64,000 nucleotides of DNA from JASSUD01 sp031963415 (GTDB taxonomy: Bacteria > Pseudomonadota > Gammaproteobacteria > Burkholderiales > Burkholderiaceae): positions 2,418,001 to 2,482,000 of the forward strand of contig JASSUI010000001.1 in assembly GCA_031963415.1 (NCBI GenBank). The letters are read 5' to 3'. Position numbers and translations under genes: made by a program. Of this stretch, positions 9,501 through 17,985 are shown in pieces (position 1 is the stretch's first letter; each line of letters starts with the position of its first letter). Under the pieces are notes generated by a model. The model ran no database searches. It worked only from the letters and a program-made list of their open reading frames with translations, and was not told the DNA's origin.

Positions 9501-9811
9501 TCGCAACCAAAGGTACGGCCGCTGCCATTAAAGATGCAGGCATCGAAGTGCAAGTGGTTAACAAAGTGAAAGAGGGTGCTCCACATATTGTTGATATGAT
9601 TGAGCAAAAAAAGATCGCGTTAGTCTTTAACACAGTCAATGAAACTCGTTCGGCTATCGCTGATTCGCGCTCGATTCGTACAAGCTCTGAAGCAAATAAA
9701 GTCACTTACTTTACGACTATGTCAGGTGCGCATGCTGTTATTGAAGGATTGCGTTATCTGAAAAATCTCGAAGTTTATGATTTACAAGGATTGCATGCAC
9801 GCCTACACTAG
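6557..9811 (+). CDS. carB: Carbamoyl-phosphate synthase large subunit
   Basis: CarB makes carbamoyl phosphate from bicarbonate, ATP and the ammonia supplied by CarA. The 1084 residues are full length. Two homologous ATP-grasp halves are visible: the first begins [24 protein letters not shown] and the second, near residue 565, begins [21 protein letters not shown]. Each has the VIRPS/[10 protein letters not shown] phosphate-loop region and the [18 protein letters not shown] / [18 protein letters not shown] signature. A C-terminal MGS-like allosteric domain ([22 protein letters not shown]) follows. The next gene, greA, lies beyond a 283-nt spacer with several hairpins. Confidence 0.97.
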   Translation: [1084 protein letters not shown]

Positions 9812-9931
9812 GCACATATTTATTAAAAGCAAACTTGCTTAGAATGTCCTTAGCGCTCTTGCGCTAACTTGCATTGCTTGCATCGGTGTGGGGCTACCAG
9901 AAAAGCCCCAAGCAGATTTAGAAGTAAACGT

Positions 9932-9956
9932 TTTAGCGCGGTAAAGCCGCGCTAAA
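9932..9956 (+). terminator. Perfect hairpin downstream of carB
   Basis: A 10-bp perfect stem (TTTAGCGCGG / CCGCGCTAAA) with a 5-nt loop. It is preceded by two weaker hairpins at 9850-9867 (TTAGCG/CGCTAA) and 9890-9909 (GGGGC/GCCCC). There is no long T run, so it may be a weak or Rho-assisted terminator, or a bidirectional mRNA stabiliser. Confidence 0.5.
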
Positions 9957-10094
9957 TTTATTACAGACCTTTGTTTTTATATTGGCGATGGATGCGGCTT
10001 TATTTCGCTTGTTAATGTTCAAGCGCGGTAAACGCCTGCCTGCGTATTTTAAAAATTACGTTATCGCCTCTTATTTTTTGCCTACTGAATACTT

Positions 10095-10571
10095 ATGAGT
10101 ACTACACCGTTCACTAAAAAAGGTTTTGATCAATTAAAGGTTGAATTACATCGGCTTAAAACGGTTGAACGCCCAGCGATTATTCAATCTATCAGTGAAG
10201 CACGTGCGCAAGGCGACCTCTCTGAAAATGCCGAATATACGGCTGCCAAAGAAAAGCAAGCTTTTACAGAAGGGCGGATTCTTGAACTAGAGTCGAAGCT
10301 TGCTACCGCACAAGTGATCGACCCTGCGATGATTGACGCTGATGGTCGCATTGTTTTCGGTGCAACGGTTGAGCTTGATGACCTCGATTCGGGTGAGAAA
10401 GTTATTTATCAAATTGTTGGCGATGAAGAAGCCAACATTGAACAAGGACTAATCTCTGTTAGCTCACCGCTTGCGCGTGCATTAATTGGTAAATATGAAG
10501 GTGATGTAGCAAGTGTTCAAGCGCCTAGTGGCGTGCGTGAATATGAGGTTGTTGGGATACGTTATCTTTAA
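10095..10571 (+). CDS. greA: Transcription elongation factor GreA
   Basis: GreA enters the secondary channel of RNA polymerase and stimulates cleavage of backtracked transcripts. The 158-residue protein has the full N-terminal antiparallel coiled coil, with the acidic tip in GDLSENAEYTAAKEKQ that positions the catalytic Mg. The C-terminal FKBP-like globular domain is also complete (VGDEEANIEQGLISVSSPLARALIGK). In Burkholderia it also lies downstream of carB. Confidence 0.96.
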   Translation: MSTTPFTKKGFDQLKVELHRLKTVERPAIIQSISEARAQGDLSENAEYTAAKEKQAFTEGRILELESKLATAQVIDPAMIDADGRIVFGATVELDDLDSGEKVIYQIVGDEEANIEQGLISVSSPLARALIGKYEGDVASVQAPSGVREYEVVGIRYL

Positions 10572-10666
10572 AAGATATTTTTATAGCTTCAGGAGCCTCT
10601 ACAAAGATGCTTTGCTCTCGATGAGAGAGCTTAACGCGGCGATAAGGGGCTCTTTAGCTAACAGAC

Positions 10667-10741
10667 ACTGAATAAACAGCTAATAGCAAATTCATCGGTT
10701 ATCAGTCCACCGAAATAAAGTTAGTAAGTCGATTATTCAGT
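10667..10741 (+). repeat. Palindromic element between greA and yhbY
   Basis: The complementary ends ACTGAATAAAC and GATTATTCAGT enclose an AT-rich core in the spacer between convergent genes. The CTGAATAA terminus is shared with elements at 12309-12410 and 37261-37334 and with the 14383-14408 hairpin, pointing to one repeat family. It could serve as a shared terminator for the two convergent genes. Confidence 0.55.
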
Positions 10742-10760
10742 ATTTTGTTAGATTCTGTCG

Positions 10761-11249
10761 CTATTTTGCTAATGGCTTTTTACTTGTTGGCCGTTTCTTC
10801 GCTTTTTTGATCAAGCCACCTGCTGTGACTCGTTGGTTGCCTAATACCAATACACGTTTAGGTTTGTTACGACGCATTGAATTAGGGTTGCGTTTAGCGA
10901 CTTTGACTATACGGGGAGCAGCGCCTGAGGCCTTTTTTTCAGCTAAGCCAGTGGTAATGTCTTCAGCAAGAGCGGGGGCAGGGCGCCAAATCACAAGTAA
11001 TTTACCAATATGCTGAATGGGAGCTGCCCCGAGCGTTTCGCAAATGGTCTGGTAAAGATCGAGACGAACTTGCCGCTCATCACCAAAAACGCGAATCTTA
11101 ATCAATTCATGCGCTTTCAGATGGCAGTCAATTTCATTAAGTACTGCATCGCTCAAGCCCTCGGTACCAATTAGAACCGTAGGCTTTAACGAGTGAGCTA
11201 ACGCGCGCAATGCTGCACGCTGAGCGGAAGAGATAGTTAGGATAGCCAT
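10761..11249 (-). CDS. yhbY: YhbY/CRS1 family RNA-binding protein
   Basis: YhbY-family proteins bind pre-50S ribosomal particles. The CRS1-YhbY (CRM) domain occupies residues 1-95 (RAALRALAHSLKPTVLIGTEGLSDAV, then HELIKIRVFGDER as the GxxG-type loop). The protein has 162 residues, against about 97 in E. coli. The extra C-terminal ~65 residues are Lys/Arg-rich and likely disordered or RNA-binding, as in other Burkholderiaceae. It is divergent from rlmE, another 50S maturation gene, as in many proteobacteria. Confidence 0.88.
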   Translation of the reverse strand: MAILTISSAQRAALRALAHSLKPTVLIGTEGLSDAVLNEIDCHLKAHELIKIRVFGDERQVRLDLYQTICETLGAAPIQHIGKLLVIWRPAPALAEDITTGLAEKKASGAAPRIVKVAKRNPNSMRRNKPKRVLVLGNQRVTAGGLIKKAKKRPTSKKPLAK

Positions 11250-11442
11250 TACAATAAAAATAAAAAACAGAAATAAGCAGTAAAAAAACGTCTGCCTCTC
11301 GCCTTGGTTGCCGTACTAATGTATTGTCTGCGTCAGCATGTTTTGCTCAAGAGGATAGGCAAAGATTCTTAAGAAACTTTGGATAAGGACTTAAATAAAC
11401 ACGCGCATTATCTGATAAAAGTGCCGCGCTGTAGAATTTTTC

Positions 11443-12081
11443 ATGGCAAAAAAAAAATTTAACTCATCTTGGTTGCATGACCATCTAAACGATCCTTATG
11501 TCAAGCTAGCGCAGCGTGAGGGATATCGCACTCGTGCTGTCTATAAACTGAAAGAAATCGATGAACAAGATGGACTCATCCAGCCCGGGCAAACTATCGT
11601 CGATCTTGGCGCTGCGCCTGGCGGTTGGAGCCAATATATTCGCCATCGTTTAGCGCGAAGTGGAGGCGGTATTAATGGCACCCTCATTGCGTTGGATATG
11701 TTGCCGATGGAGCCAATTGCCGATGTGCATTTTATTCAAGGTGACTTTCGTGAAGATGAAGTGCTCGATCAGCTCGAAGCAGCTGTTGGCAGTAACCGAG
11801 TCGATCTTGTTTTATCCGATATGGCCCCCAACTTATCAGGGATATCAGTAGCTGATGTCGCTCGCGTTGAACATGTATGTGAGCTAGCGCTTGATTTTGC
11901 ACAACGGTTTTTAAAGCCTGATGGTGCGTTGCTTGTTAAATGCTTTCATGGCAGTGGATATAGTCAGCTGGTTGAGAATTTCAAGCGCAGCTTTAAATCA
12001 GTGGTACCTCGCAAACCTAAAGCTTCGCGGGATAAGTCTTCAGAAGTTTACGTATTAAGCAAATCTTTACGAAACTGCTGA
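11443..12081 (+). CDS. rlmE: 23S rRNA 2'-O-ribose methyltransferase (U2552)
   Basis: RlmE (RrmJ/FtsJ) methylates U2552 in the A-loop of 23S rRNA, a late 50S assembly step. The 212-residue protein carries the catalytic K-D-K-E tetrad pattern: Lys in AVYKLKEID, Asp in LVLSDMAPNLSG, Lys in GALLVKCFHGSG and Glu in SSEVYVLSK. The SAM motif is VDLGAAPGGWSQY. It heads the usual rlmE-ftsH-folP-glmM group. The TGA stop lies inside the left end (GCTGAATAG) of the following palindromic element. Confidence 0.95.
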   Translation: MAKKKFNSSWLHDHLNDPYVKLAQREGYRTRAVYKLKEIDEQDGLIQPGQTIVDLGAAPGGWSQYIRHRLARSGGGINGTLIALDMLPMEPIADVHFIQGDFREDEVLDQLEAAVGSNRVDLVLSDMAPNLSGISVADVARVEHVCELALDFAQRFLKPDGALLVKCFHGSGYSQLVENFKRSFKSVVPRKPKASRDKSSEVYVLSKSLRNC

Positions 12082-12176
12082 ATAGATCGGGAGTAAGGTA
12101 TACCTTCGTTGCCAGTACATTAGTATGGCAAGGAAGTCTAAGTTAATCATTCTGCTGTTCCTCGTTTATTTAGCGC
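12077..12176 (+). repeat. Palindromic element downstream of rlmE
   Basis: It begins GCTGAATAGATCGGGAGT, the same 18 nt that begin the element at 20287-20375, and ends in the complementary TTTATTTAGC. The core includes CAGTACATTAGTATGGCAAGG, similar to cores at 4870 and 20325. The rlmE stop codon lies in its terminus. Confidence 0.7.
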
Positions 12177-12308
12177 TTCCTTAAGAAAGCGCGCAGATTA
12201 AATCAAGAACCTATAGCAGCATAAAATCAGCCATCCCGTAAGAGGTATATGGTTTTTGCTATAGTGAGGCAATACAGACTGGATTAGAATTGCTTCTATT
12301 TCAAAAAA

Positions 12309-12410
12309 CACTGAATAAACCGATAGCAAGAAGCGCGTTGGACGAATAATCTATTAGTACTCGCGATGACGCCTGTAGTTAACTATGCTGCCGTTTGGTT
12401 TATTCAACGT
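12309..12410 (+). repeat. Palindromic element upstream of ftsH
   Basis: The ends CACTGAATAAACCG and GGTTTATTCAACG are complementary. Together with the 12077-12176 element it fills most of the 380-nt rlmE-ftsH spacer, which has no ORF. The ftsH promoter, if separate from that of rlmE, must lie between or within these repeats. Confidence 0.6.
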
Positions 12411-12461
12411 TTCTCTAAATAAGCATAATGATGGTCGTGATATCAGTTAAGGAGTCATGCT

Positions 12462-14360
12462 TTGAACAATAATATATTTTCAAAAGCAGCCGTGTGGTTA
12501 ATTATCGCGCTGGCGCTGTTTACCGTGTTCAAGCAATTCGATAAACCTCGTACACAAGAAAGTATTCCCTATTCGCAATTTATGGAGGATGCTAAAAACG
12601 GCAAGGTTAAAGCGGTTGTAGTGCAAGGCCGTAATTTGGCAGTTACACCGAGTGAAGGTGAGAAGTATCAAATTGTCTCGCCAGGCGATATGTGGATGAT
12701 TAGCGACCTACTCAAATATGGTGTGCAAATCACTGGCAAAGCCGACGAAGAGCCTAATTTCTTCATTTCTATCCTTTCGTATTTAGGGCCAACCTTACTT
12801 ATTATCATTTTTTGGTTTTACATGATGCGGCAAATGCAAGGGGGAGGCAAAGGCGGCGCTTTCTCGTTTGGCAAATCTCGTGCGCGACTGATTGATGAAA
12901 ATAACAACGCAGTGACATTCGGTGATGTAGCGGGTTGTGATGAAGCTAAAGAGGAAGTGTCAGAATTAGTCGACTTCCTGCGCGATCCACAAAAATTCCA
13001 AAAGCTAGGTGGCCGCATTCCGCGGGGCGTATTACTGGTTGGTATGCCAGGTACGGGTAAGACTTTGTTAGCGAAAGCGATTGCGGGTGAAGCTAAAGTT
13101 CCATTCTTTAGTATCTCCGGTTCCGATTTTGTTGAGATGTTTGTCGGTGTTGGCGCAGCGCGCGTGCGTGATATGTTTGAGCAAGCTAAAAAGCATGCGC
13201 CTTGCATTATTTTTATCGATGAAATCGATGCAGTAGGCCGTCAGCGTGGCGCAGGCATGGGTGGTGGCAATGACGAGCGTGAGCAGACACTCAACCAGAT
13301 GCTTGTTGAGATGGATGGCTTTGAAGCGAACTCAGGCGTCATTGTGATTGCTGCGACTAACCGCGCTGATGTGCTGGATAAAGCGTTGCTGCGACCAGGC
13401 CGCTTTGACCGTCAAGTCTATGTTGGCCTGCCAGATATCCGAGGCCGTGAACAAATTCTTGGTGTGCATTTACGCAAGGTGCCGATTGCGCAGGATGTGG
13501 ACGCTTCAATTATTGCGCGCGGCACACCCGGGTTCTCAGGTGCTGATTTAGCTAATCTGATTAACGAAGCGGCGCTTTTCGCAGCACGTCGTAATAAACG
13601 CACCGTTGAAATGCAGGATTTTGAAGACGCTAAAGACAAAATCTATATGGGGCCAGAGCGTAAATCTGCAGTAATGCGTGAGGAAGAGCGACGTAATACT
13701 GCTTACCACGAATCAGGCCACGCAGTCGTTGCAAAACTGTTGCCGCATGCTGACCCTGTGCATAAAGTAACCATCATGCCGCGTGGCGGTGCGCTAGGTG
13801 TGACTTGGCAATTGCCTGAGCACGATCGCGTTAACTTATACCGCGATAAGATGCTTGAAGAAATTGCTATCTTATTTGGCGGTCGGGCGGCTGAGGAAAT
13901 TTTCCTAAACTCGATGTCAAGCGGTGCTTCAAACGACTTTGAGCGGGCGACTAAATTGGCGCGAGATATGGTGACTCGCTATGGTATGTCAGATGTATTA
14001 GGCACGATGATTTATGTTGATACCGAGCAAGATTCATTGCTGGGTCGAGTGTCGTCTAAATCGGTTTCTGAAGCGACGCAACAAAAAGTTGACGCAGAGA
14101 TCCGCTTGATCATCGACAAACAATATGCGCTTGCTCGCCAACTTCTTGAGCAAAACCGTGACAAAGTTGAAAAAATGGTCAAAGCACTGCTTGAATGGGA
14201 AACGATTGACGCGAAACAAGTTAGCGACATCATGCAAGGCAACGAACCACAACCGCCGTATAGTGGCCCGTCAGGAGAAAGTTCAAATAACCCAAACGGT
14301 GATGGCAATAACAACACCGAAGCCTCTAAAAAGCCAGCTAATACGGCTCAGGTGGCTTAA
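12462..14360 (+). CDS. ftsH: ATP-dependent zinc metalloprotease FtsH
   Basis: FtsH is a hexameric inner-membrane AAA+ protease that degrades misfolded membrane proteins and regulators such as sigma-32 and LpxC. The start is TTG 12462, with AAGGAG 7 nt upstream. Two membrane segments (about 8-24 and 101-121) flank the periplasmic part. The AAA module has Walker A GMPGTGKT at 194-201, Walker B IIFIDE at 249-254 and the SRH. The zinc site HESGH is at 416-420. The 632 residues are full length, with an Asn/Gly-rich C-terminal tail. Confidence 0.97.
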   Translation: MNNNIFSKAAVWLIIALALFTVFKQFDKPRTQESIPYSQFMEDAKNGKVKAVVVQGRNLAVTPSEGEKYQIVSPGDMWMISDLLKYGVQITGKADEEPNFFISILSYLGPTLLIIIFWFYMMRQMQGGGKGGAFSFGKSRARLIDENNNAVTFGDVAGCDEAKEEVSELVDFLRDPQKFQKLGGRIPRGVLLVGMPGTGKTLLAKAIAGEAKVPFFSISGSDFVEMFVGVGAARVRDMFEQAKKHAPCIIFIDEIDAVGRQRGAGMGGGNDEREQTLNQMLVEMDGFEANSGVIVIAATNRADVLDKALLRPGRFDRQVYVGLPDIRGREQILGVHLRKVPIAQDVDASIIARGTPGFSGADLANLINEAALFAARRNKRTVEMQDFEDAKDKIYMGPERKSAVMREEERRNTAYHESGHAVVAKLLPHADPVHKVTIMPRGGALGVTWQLPEHDRVNLYRDKMLEEIAILFGGRAAEEIFLNSMSSGASNDFERATKLARDMVTRYGMSDVLGTMIYVDTEQDSLLGRVSSKSVSEATQQKVDAEIRLIIDKQYALARQLLEQNRDKVEKMVKALLEWETIDAKQVSDIMQGNEPQPPYSGPSGESSNNPNGDGNNNTEASKKPANTAQVA

Positions 14361-14382
14361 CGAAGACGGTGCTTGAAGGAAT

Positions 14383-14408
14383 GCTGAATAAACTGGCATT
14401 TATTCAGC
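14383..14408 (+). terminator. Perfect hairpin after ftsH
   Basis: A 10-bp perfect stem (GCTGAATAAA / TTTATTCAGC) with a 6-nt loop, 23 nt after the ftsH stop. The stem sequence matches the termini of the CTGAATAA palindromic repeats, so it may be a minimal or solo form of that family. Confidence 0.5.
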
Positions 14409-14469
14409 GCTTTCTAAAAGTCTGCTCACGATCCCTTGTTCACGCCATCGCTTTTAAATCATTCAAGTA

Positions 14470-14496
14470 GGCTCGTTTTACGGGCCTTATTTTTTA
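14470..14496 (+). terminator. Rho-independent terminator between ftsH and folP
   Basis: The stem GGCTCG / CGGGCC (one G-T pair) with loop TTTTA is followed by TTATTTTTT. It would end ftsH transcripts, so folP-glmM may rely on partial read-through or their own promoter. Confidence 0.65.
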
Positions 14497-14526
14497 CGCT
14501 TTGCCTTCCGAGAGCCGGTTGCCAAG

Positions 14527-15387
14527 ATGCAAGCCATAGCTAATTCGACACCACAGCACTTTCAATGTGGGCGCTTTCAACTTTCACTAGCCCGTCCATT
14601 GGTGATGGGCGTTTTAAATGTCACGCCAGATTCATTTTCTGATGGAGGCCGTTTTATACGGGTTAATTTAGCGTTGGCGCATGCGCAGCAGATGATCGAA
14701 GAGGGGGCGGATTTAATTGATGTCGGTGGTGAGTCAACGCGCCCAGGTGCAACGCCAGTACCCCTTGAAGAAGAGTTGACAAGGGTATTGCCAGTGATTG
14801 AAGCACTGCGCGAATTAAACGTGCCGTTGTCGATTGATACCTATAAGCCTGAGGTGATGCGTGCAGCCTTAGATGCGGGTGCAGATATGATTAATGATGT
14901 TTGGGGCTTTCGCCGACCCCAAGCGCTGGAAGCAGTCACGCATAGTAATTGCGGTTTGTGTGTGATGCACATGCATGGTGAGCCAGAAACAATGCAGCGA
15001 TCGCCTATCGAACATGATGTGATAGCTGAAGTTAAGGAATTCTTGCAGCAACGCATGGAGGCTTTGCAAGCGGCAGGAATTAGCAAAGAGCGCATTAGCT
15101 TAGATCCAGGTTGCGGATTTGGCAAAACCGTTGAACAAAACTATGCGCTACTCGCACATTTAAATAAACTTGCTTTGCCAGAGGTGCCACTGCTAATTGG
15201 CGTGTCGCGGAAATCAATGCTGGGCGCTGTAACAGGGCGCCCAGCTGAACAACGTATGGCAGCGAGTCTTGCTGCTGCTGTCTGCGCGGTTGAGCGTGGC
15301 GCGCGTATTGTTCGCGTACACGATGTAGGGCCAACGGTAGATGTTTTAAAGGTGTGGCAGGCCGTGCAAAATCAGTTATCTCATTAA
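14527..15387 (+). CDS. folP: Dihydropteroate synthase
   Basis: FolP joins p-aminobenzoate to dihydropterin pyrophosphate in folate synthesis and is the sulfonamide target. The 286-residue TIM barrel shows both signatures: LVMGVLNVTPDSFSDGG, with the pterin diphosphate-binding Asn, and the GADLIDVGGESTRPGA loop. SIDTYKPEV and GVSRKSMLG also match. It is followed by glmM after 9 nt, so the two are co-transcribed. Confidence 0.96.
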   Translation: MQAIANSTPQHFQCGRFQLSLARPLVMGVLNVTPDSFSDGGRFIRVNLALAHAQQMIEEGADLIDVGGESTRPGATPVPLEEELTRVLPVIEALRELNVPLSIDTYKPEVMRAALDAGADMINDVWGFRRPQALEAVTHSNCGLCVMHMHGEPETMQRSPIEHDVIAEVKEFLQQRMEALQAAGISKERISLDPGCGFGKTVEQNYALLAHLNKLALPEVPLLIGVSRKSMLGAVTGRPAEQRMAASLAAAVCAVERGARIVRVHDVGPTVDVLKVWQAVQNQLSH

Positions 15388-15396
15388 AAAACTATT

Positions 15397-16755
15397 ATGA
15401 CTCGTCGTTATTTTGGCACCGATGGTATCCGCGGCAGAGTTGGTCAAGCGCCAATTACGCCGGATTTTATGCTGCGCTTAGGTTATGCAGCAGGTAAGGT
15501 GCTCGCTAATACAGATTATTGGCAGCAGTCTCAAGCACGGCCTATGGTGTTAATTGGTAAAGACACGCGTGTGTCTGGCTATATGCTTGAAGCTGCACTT
15601 GAAGCAGGATTTTCTGCTGCTGGTGTGGATGTGATGTTAGCCGGTCCAATGCCTACTCCTGGCATTGCTTATTTAACCCGTGCGTTGCGTTTGATTGGGG
15701 GCGTAGTCATTAGCGCGTCACATAATCCTTATCAAGATAACGGCATTAAATTCTTTTCTGCTGCTGGTAATAAACTTGATGACGATATTGAAGCACGTAT
15801 TGAAGCTTATTTAGAAGAACCCATGGTTTGCGCGCCTTCTGAAAAGCTTGGTAAAGCTCACCGGCTTAATGATGCAGCAGGGCGTTATATTGAGTTTTGC
15901 AAAAGTACTTTTCCTGCTCAATTTGATTTACGAGGCATCAAACTTGTCGTCGACTGTGCACATGGCGCTGCTTACCATATTGCTCCGCATGTATTTCATG
16001 AATTGGGTGCTGAGGTCATTTCAATCGGCGTGCAGCCCAATGGTTTCAACATTAATGATCAAGTTGGCGCGACGGCGCCACAAGCATTGATTAAAGCAGT
16101 ACGCGAACATCAAGCAGACTTTGGTATTGCGTTAGATGGAGATGCTGACCGTCTGCAATTCGTCGACGCGACAGGGCGCTTATACAATGGTGACGAACTT
16201 CTCTACATTTTAGTCGTCGACCGTTTAGCCACCGAGGGCAAAGTCGCTGGCGCGGTAGGCACGTTGATGACCAATTTTGCGGTAGAAGCCGCGTTACAAC
16301 GTTTAAACATTTCTTTTGTACGTGCGGCGGTAGGCGATCGTTATGTGCTTGAACAACTGCAAACACGCGGTTGGTTGCTTGGAGCCGAAGGCTCAGGTCA
16401 TATCTTATCGTTAGATCGCCACACGACAGGCGATGGTATCGTTGCTGCATTACTTGTGCTTGCTGCGTTACGTCGTAGCGGCAAAACCTTGCCAGATTTA
16501 TTGGGAGATTTGCAGCTTTTTCCACAAAAGCTAATTAGTGTCTCTATTCAACCTGATTTGAATTGGCGGGATAGCCAAGAGCTAAACGAAGCTATTGCTG
16601 CAACGGAGCGAGCGCTTGGTAATAATGGTCGAGTATTAATCCGCGCTTCTGGTACGGAACCGGTGCTACGAGTCATGGTTGAAGCGGCTGATGCGATGGC
16701 CGCTTTGGAGCATGCGCAAATGTTGGCTGAAACGGTTCGCAGAGTAGCGATTTAA
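15397..16755 (+). CDS. glmM: Phosphoglucosamine mutase
   Basis: GlmM converts glucosamine-6-phosphate to glucosamine-1-phosphate on the path to UDP-GlcNAc for peptidoglycan and LPS. The 452-residue protein has N-terminal RYFGTDGIRGRVG and the phosphoserine loop GVVISASHNPYQDNGIKF, where the Ser of SASHNP is the catalytic residue. The metal loop is ALDGDADRL, and the sugar-binding EGSGH and C-terminal RASGTEPVLRVMVE loops are present. Full length, with no anomalies. Confidence 0.96.
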   Translation: MTRRYFGTDGIRGRVGQAPITPDFMLRLGYAAGKVLANTDYWQQSQARPMVLIGKDTRVSGYMLEAALEAGFSAAGVDVMLAGPMPTPGIAYLTRALRLIGGVVISASHNPYQDNGIKFFSAAGNKLDDDIEARIEAYLEEPMVCAPSEKLGKAHRLNDAAGRYIEFCKSTFPAQFDLRGIKLVVDCAHGAAYHIAPHVFHELGAEVISIGVQPNGFNINDQVGATAPQALIKAVREHQADFGIALDGDADRLQFVDATGRLYNGDELLYILVVDRLATEGKVAGAVGTLMTNFAVEAALQRLNISFVRAAVGDRYVLEQLQTRGWLLGAEGSGHILSLDRHTTGDGIVAALLVLAALRRSGKTLPDLLGDLQLFPQKLISVSIQPDLNWRDSQELNEAIAATERALGNNGRVLIRASGTEPVLRVMVEAADAMAALEHAQMLAETVRRVAI

Positions 16756-16883
16756 AAAATTAGTCAATAGGCTTGAGTTAAAAATAGGTAATTAACCCTA
16801 GATAAATGTATTGTCTTTCTGTTAGATTGCACGAGAGAATTTGAGCGGTTGCAACGATTGACTTTAAAGGTGTTAAAAACATC

Positions 16884-17684
16884 ATGAAAAATTTTTCCTC
16901 AGCTACTGTTACCCCCTATTCATCTCCATTTTCATCTTATAAGTCTACTGTAATTAATAGAGAAAACGCTTTTCTCCTTCCTGCTGCGAAACCTAAATTT
17001 GAGCCAGAAGCGGATGAGTCCTATGGACTTTCTTCATCACTACATTCTGCTTTTATTCATCAATTTGAAATTCGGCAGCGGAAAGTGGGCGGAGTTGACA
17101 GGAATAAACGAGGGGAGACTCTTGAATCTCAAAGCAGAGGAATTGATGCAGGAAGCCTTCCTGTCCCTGATTTTATTTCGCCTTCACCTCCAATCTCAGC
17201 GGCATCTTCTTGTTCCCGTGCTTCCTATTTGACGGCTCAAACTGATTTTGATTATCCGCATAGTGAACGCCTTAGAACGCCTCGTGGAATTGCGACAAAG
17301 TCACTACCTGTAATCTCTGAATATTCAGATTCAGATGACATGGAGGAGCAACGTATAACTTACAGTGTCAACCCTCTGACTCGGCGTGCACGCACCATTA
17401 CTGAAAACTTGGCTGCTCTTGACTCAATTGTCTTTGCTCATGAGCCTGGCATGCAACGTCTTGTAGATGGCACGAGGAATGCACGTGCTCAAGCAAAAGC
17501 GCCCACAAAATGGTACGACTTAGTAGGCGGCGTAATGGCAGTGACTATTGCGATGGTGGTCGGTGTAGCTAATATGTTGGGTGCTTCACTTTTCGTCATG
17601 TTGCTAATCGGTTTTTTTACAGCACTACTGGTAAAGGCATTACACGATAGGAGATTTCAGCCACAAATTCTTCGGATATCTTGA
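16884..17684 (+). CDS. Uncharacterised protein with C-terminal double hydrophobic segment
   Basis: I do not recognise a family. The first ~200 of 266 residues are Ser/Pro-rich and polar, look disordered and have no signal peptide. Residues about 214-251 form two adjacent hydrophobic helices separated by only a few residues, followed by a short basic tail. This tail-anchored bilobed-hydrophobic plan resembles the proteins at 40733 and 61824 in this window. ATG 16884 has a weak AAAGGTG upstream. It stands alone between glmM and a response regulator. A secreted or host-membrane role is possible but unproven. Confidence 0.6.
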   Translation: MKNFSSATVTPYSSPFSSYKSTVINRENAFLLPAAKPKFEPEADESYGLSSSLHSAFIHQFEIRQRKVGGVDRNKRGETLESQSRGIDAGSLPVPDFISPSPPISAASSCSRASYLTAQTDFDYPHSERLRTPRGIATKSLPVISEYSDSDDMEEQRITYSVNPLTRRARTITENLAALDSIVFAHEPGMQRLVDGTRNARAQAKAPTKWYDLVGGVMAVTIAMVVGVANMLGASLFVMLLIGFFTALLVKALHDRRFQPQILRIS

Positions 17685-17985
17685 AAGGTATGTACGGTCC
17701 TGATTTTTATCAGCAACATTCAACTATTAAAGAAAAGGAAGGAAAAAAAGCTTAGTCAGCCCTCAGTACTTCAGTGCAATTCCTCTAGCTAATCTATTAA
17801 CCTCATTTTCTTAATCCCCTTTTAAACTTTTCTCATCCTTTTTAGGGAAACCCCCAATCGTATTCATTCGCCAAATAAAAAGACAATCTTAGGCATAGCA
17901 TTCTTTTCTTCTAAGGACGGCTGCAGCACCTAAATCAGATTGGCGTTGCACTATAAAAACATTTACAAAAGCGGCGAAGCGAGCG
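17685..17985. other. 301-nt AT-rich spacer, no feature recognised
   Basis: No ORF or strong hairpin is visible. It contains poly-A/T stretches and must carry the promoter of the downstream regulator, but I cannot pick a convincing promoter. Confidence 0.4.
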
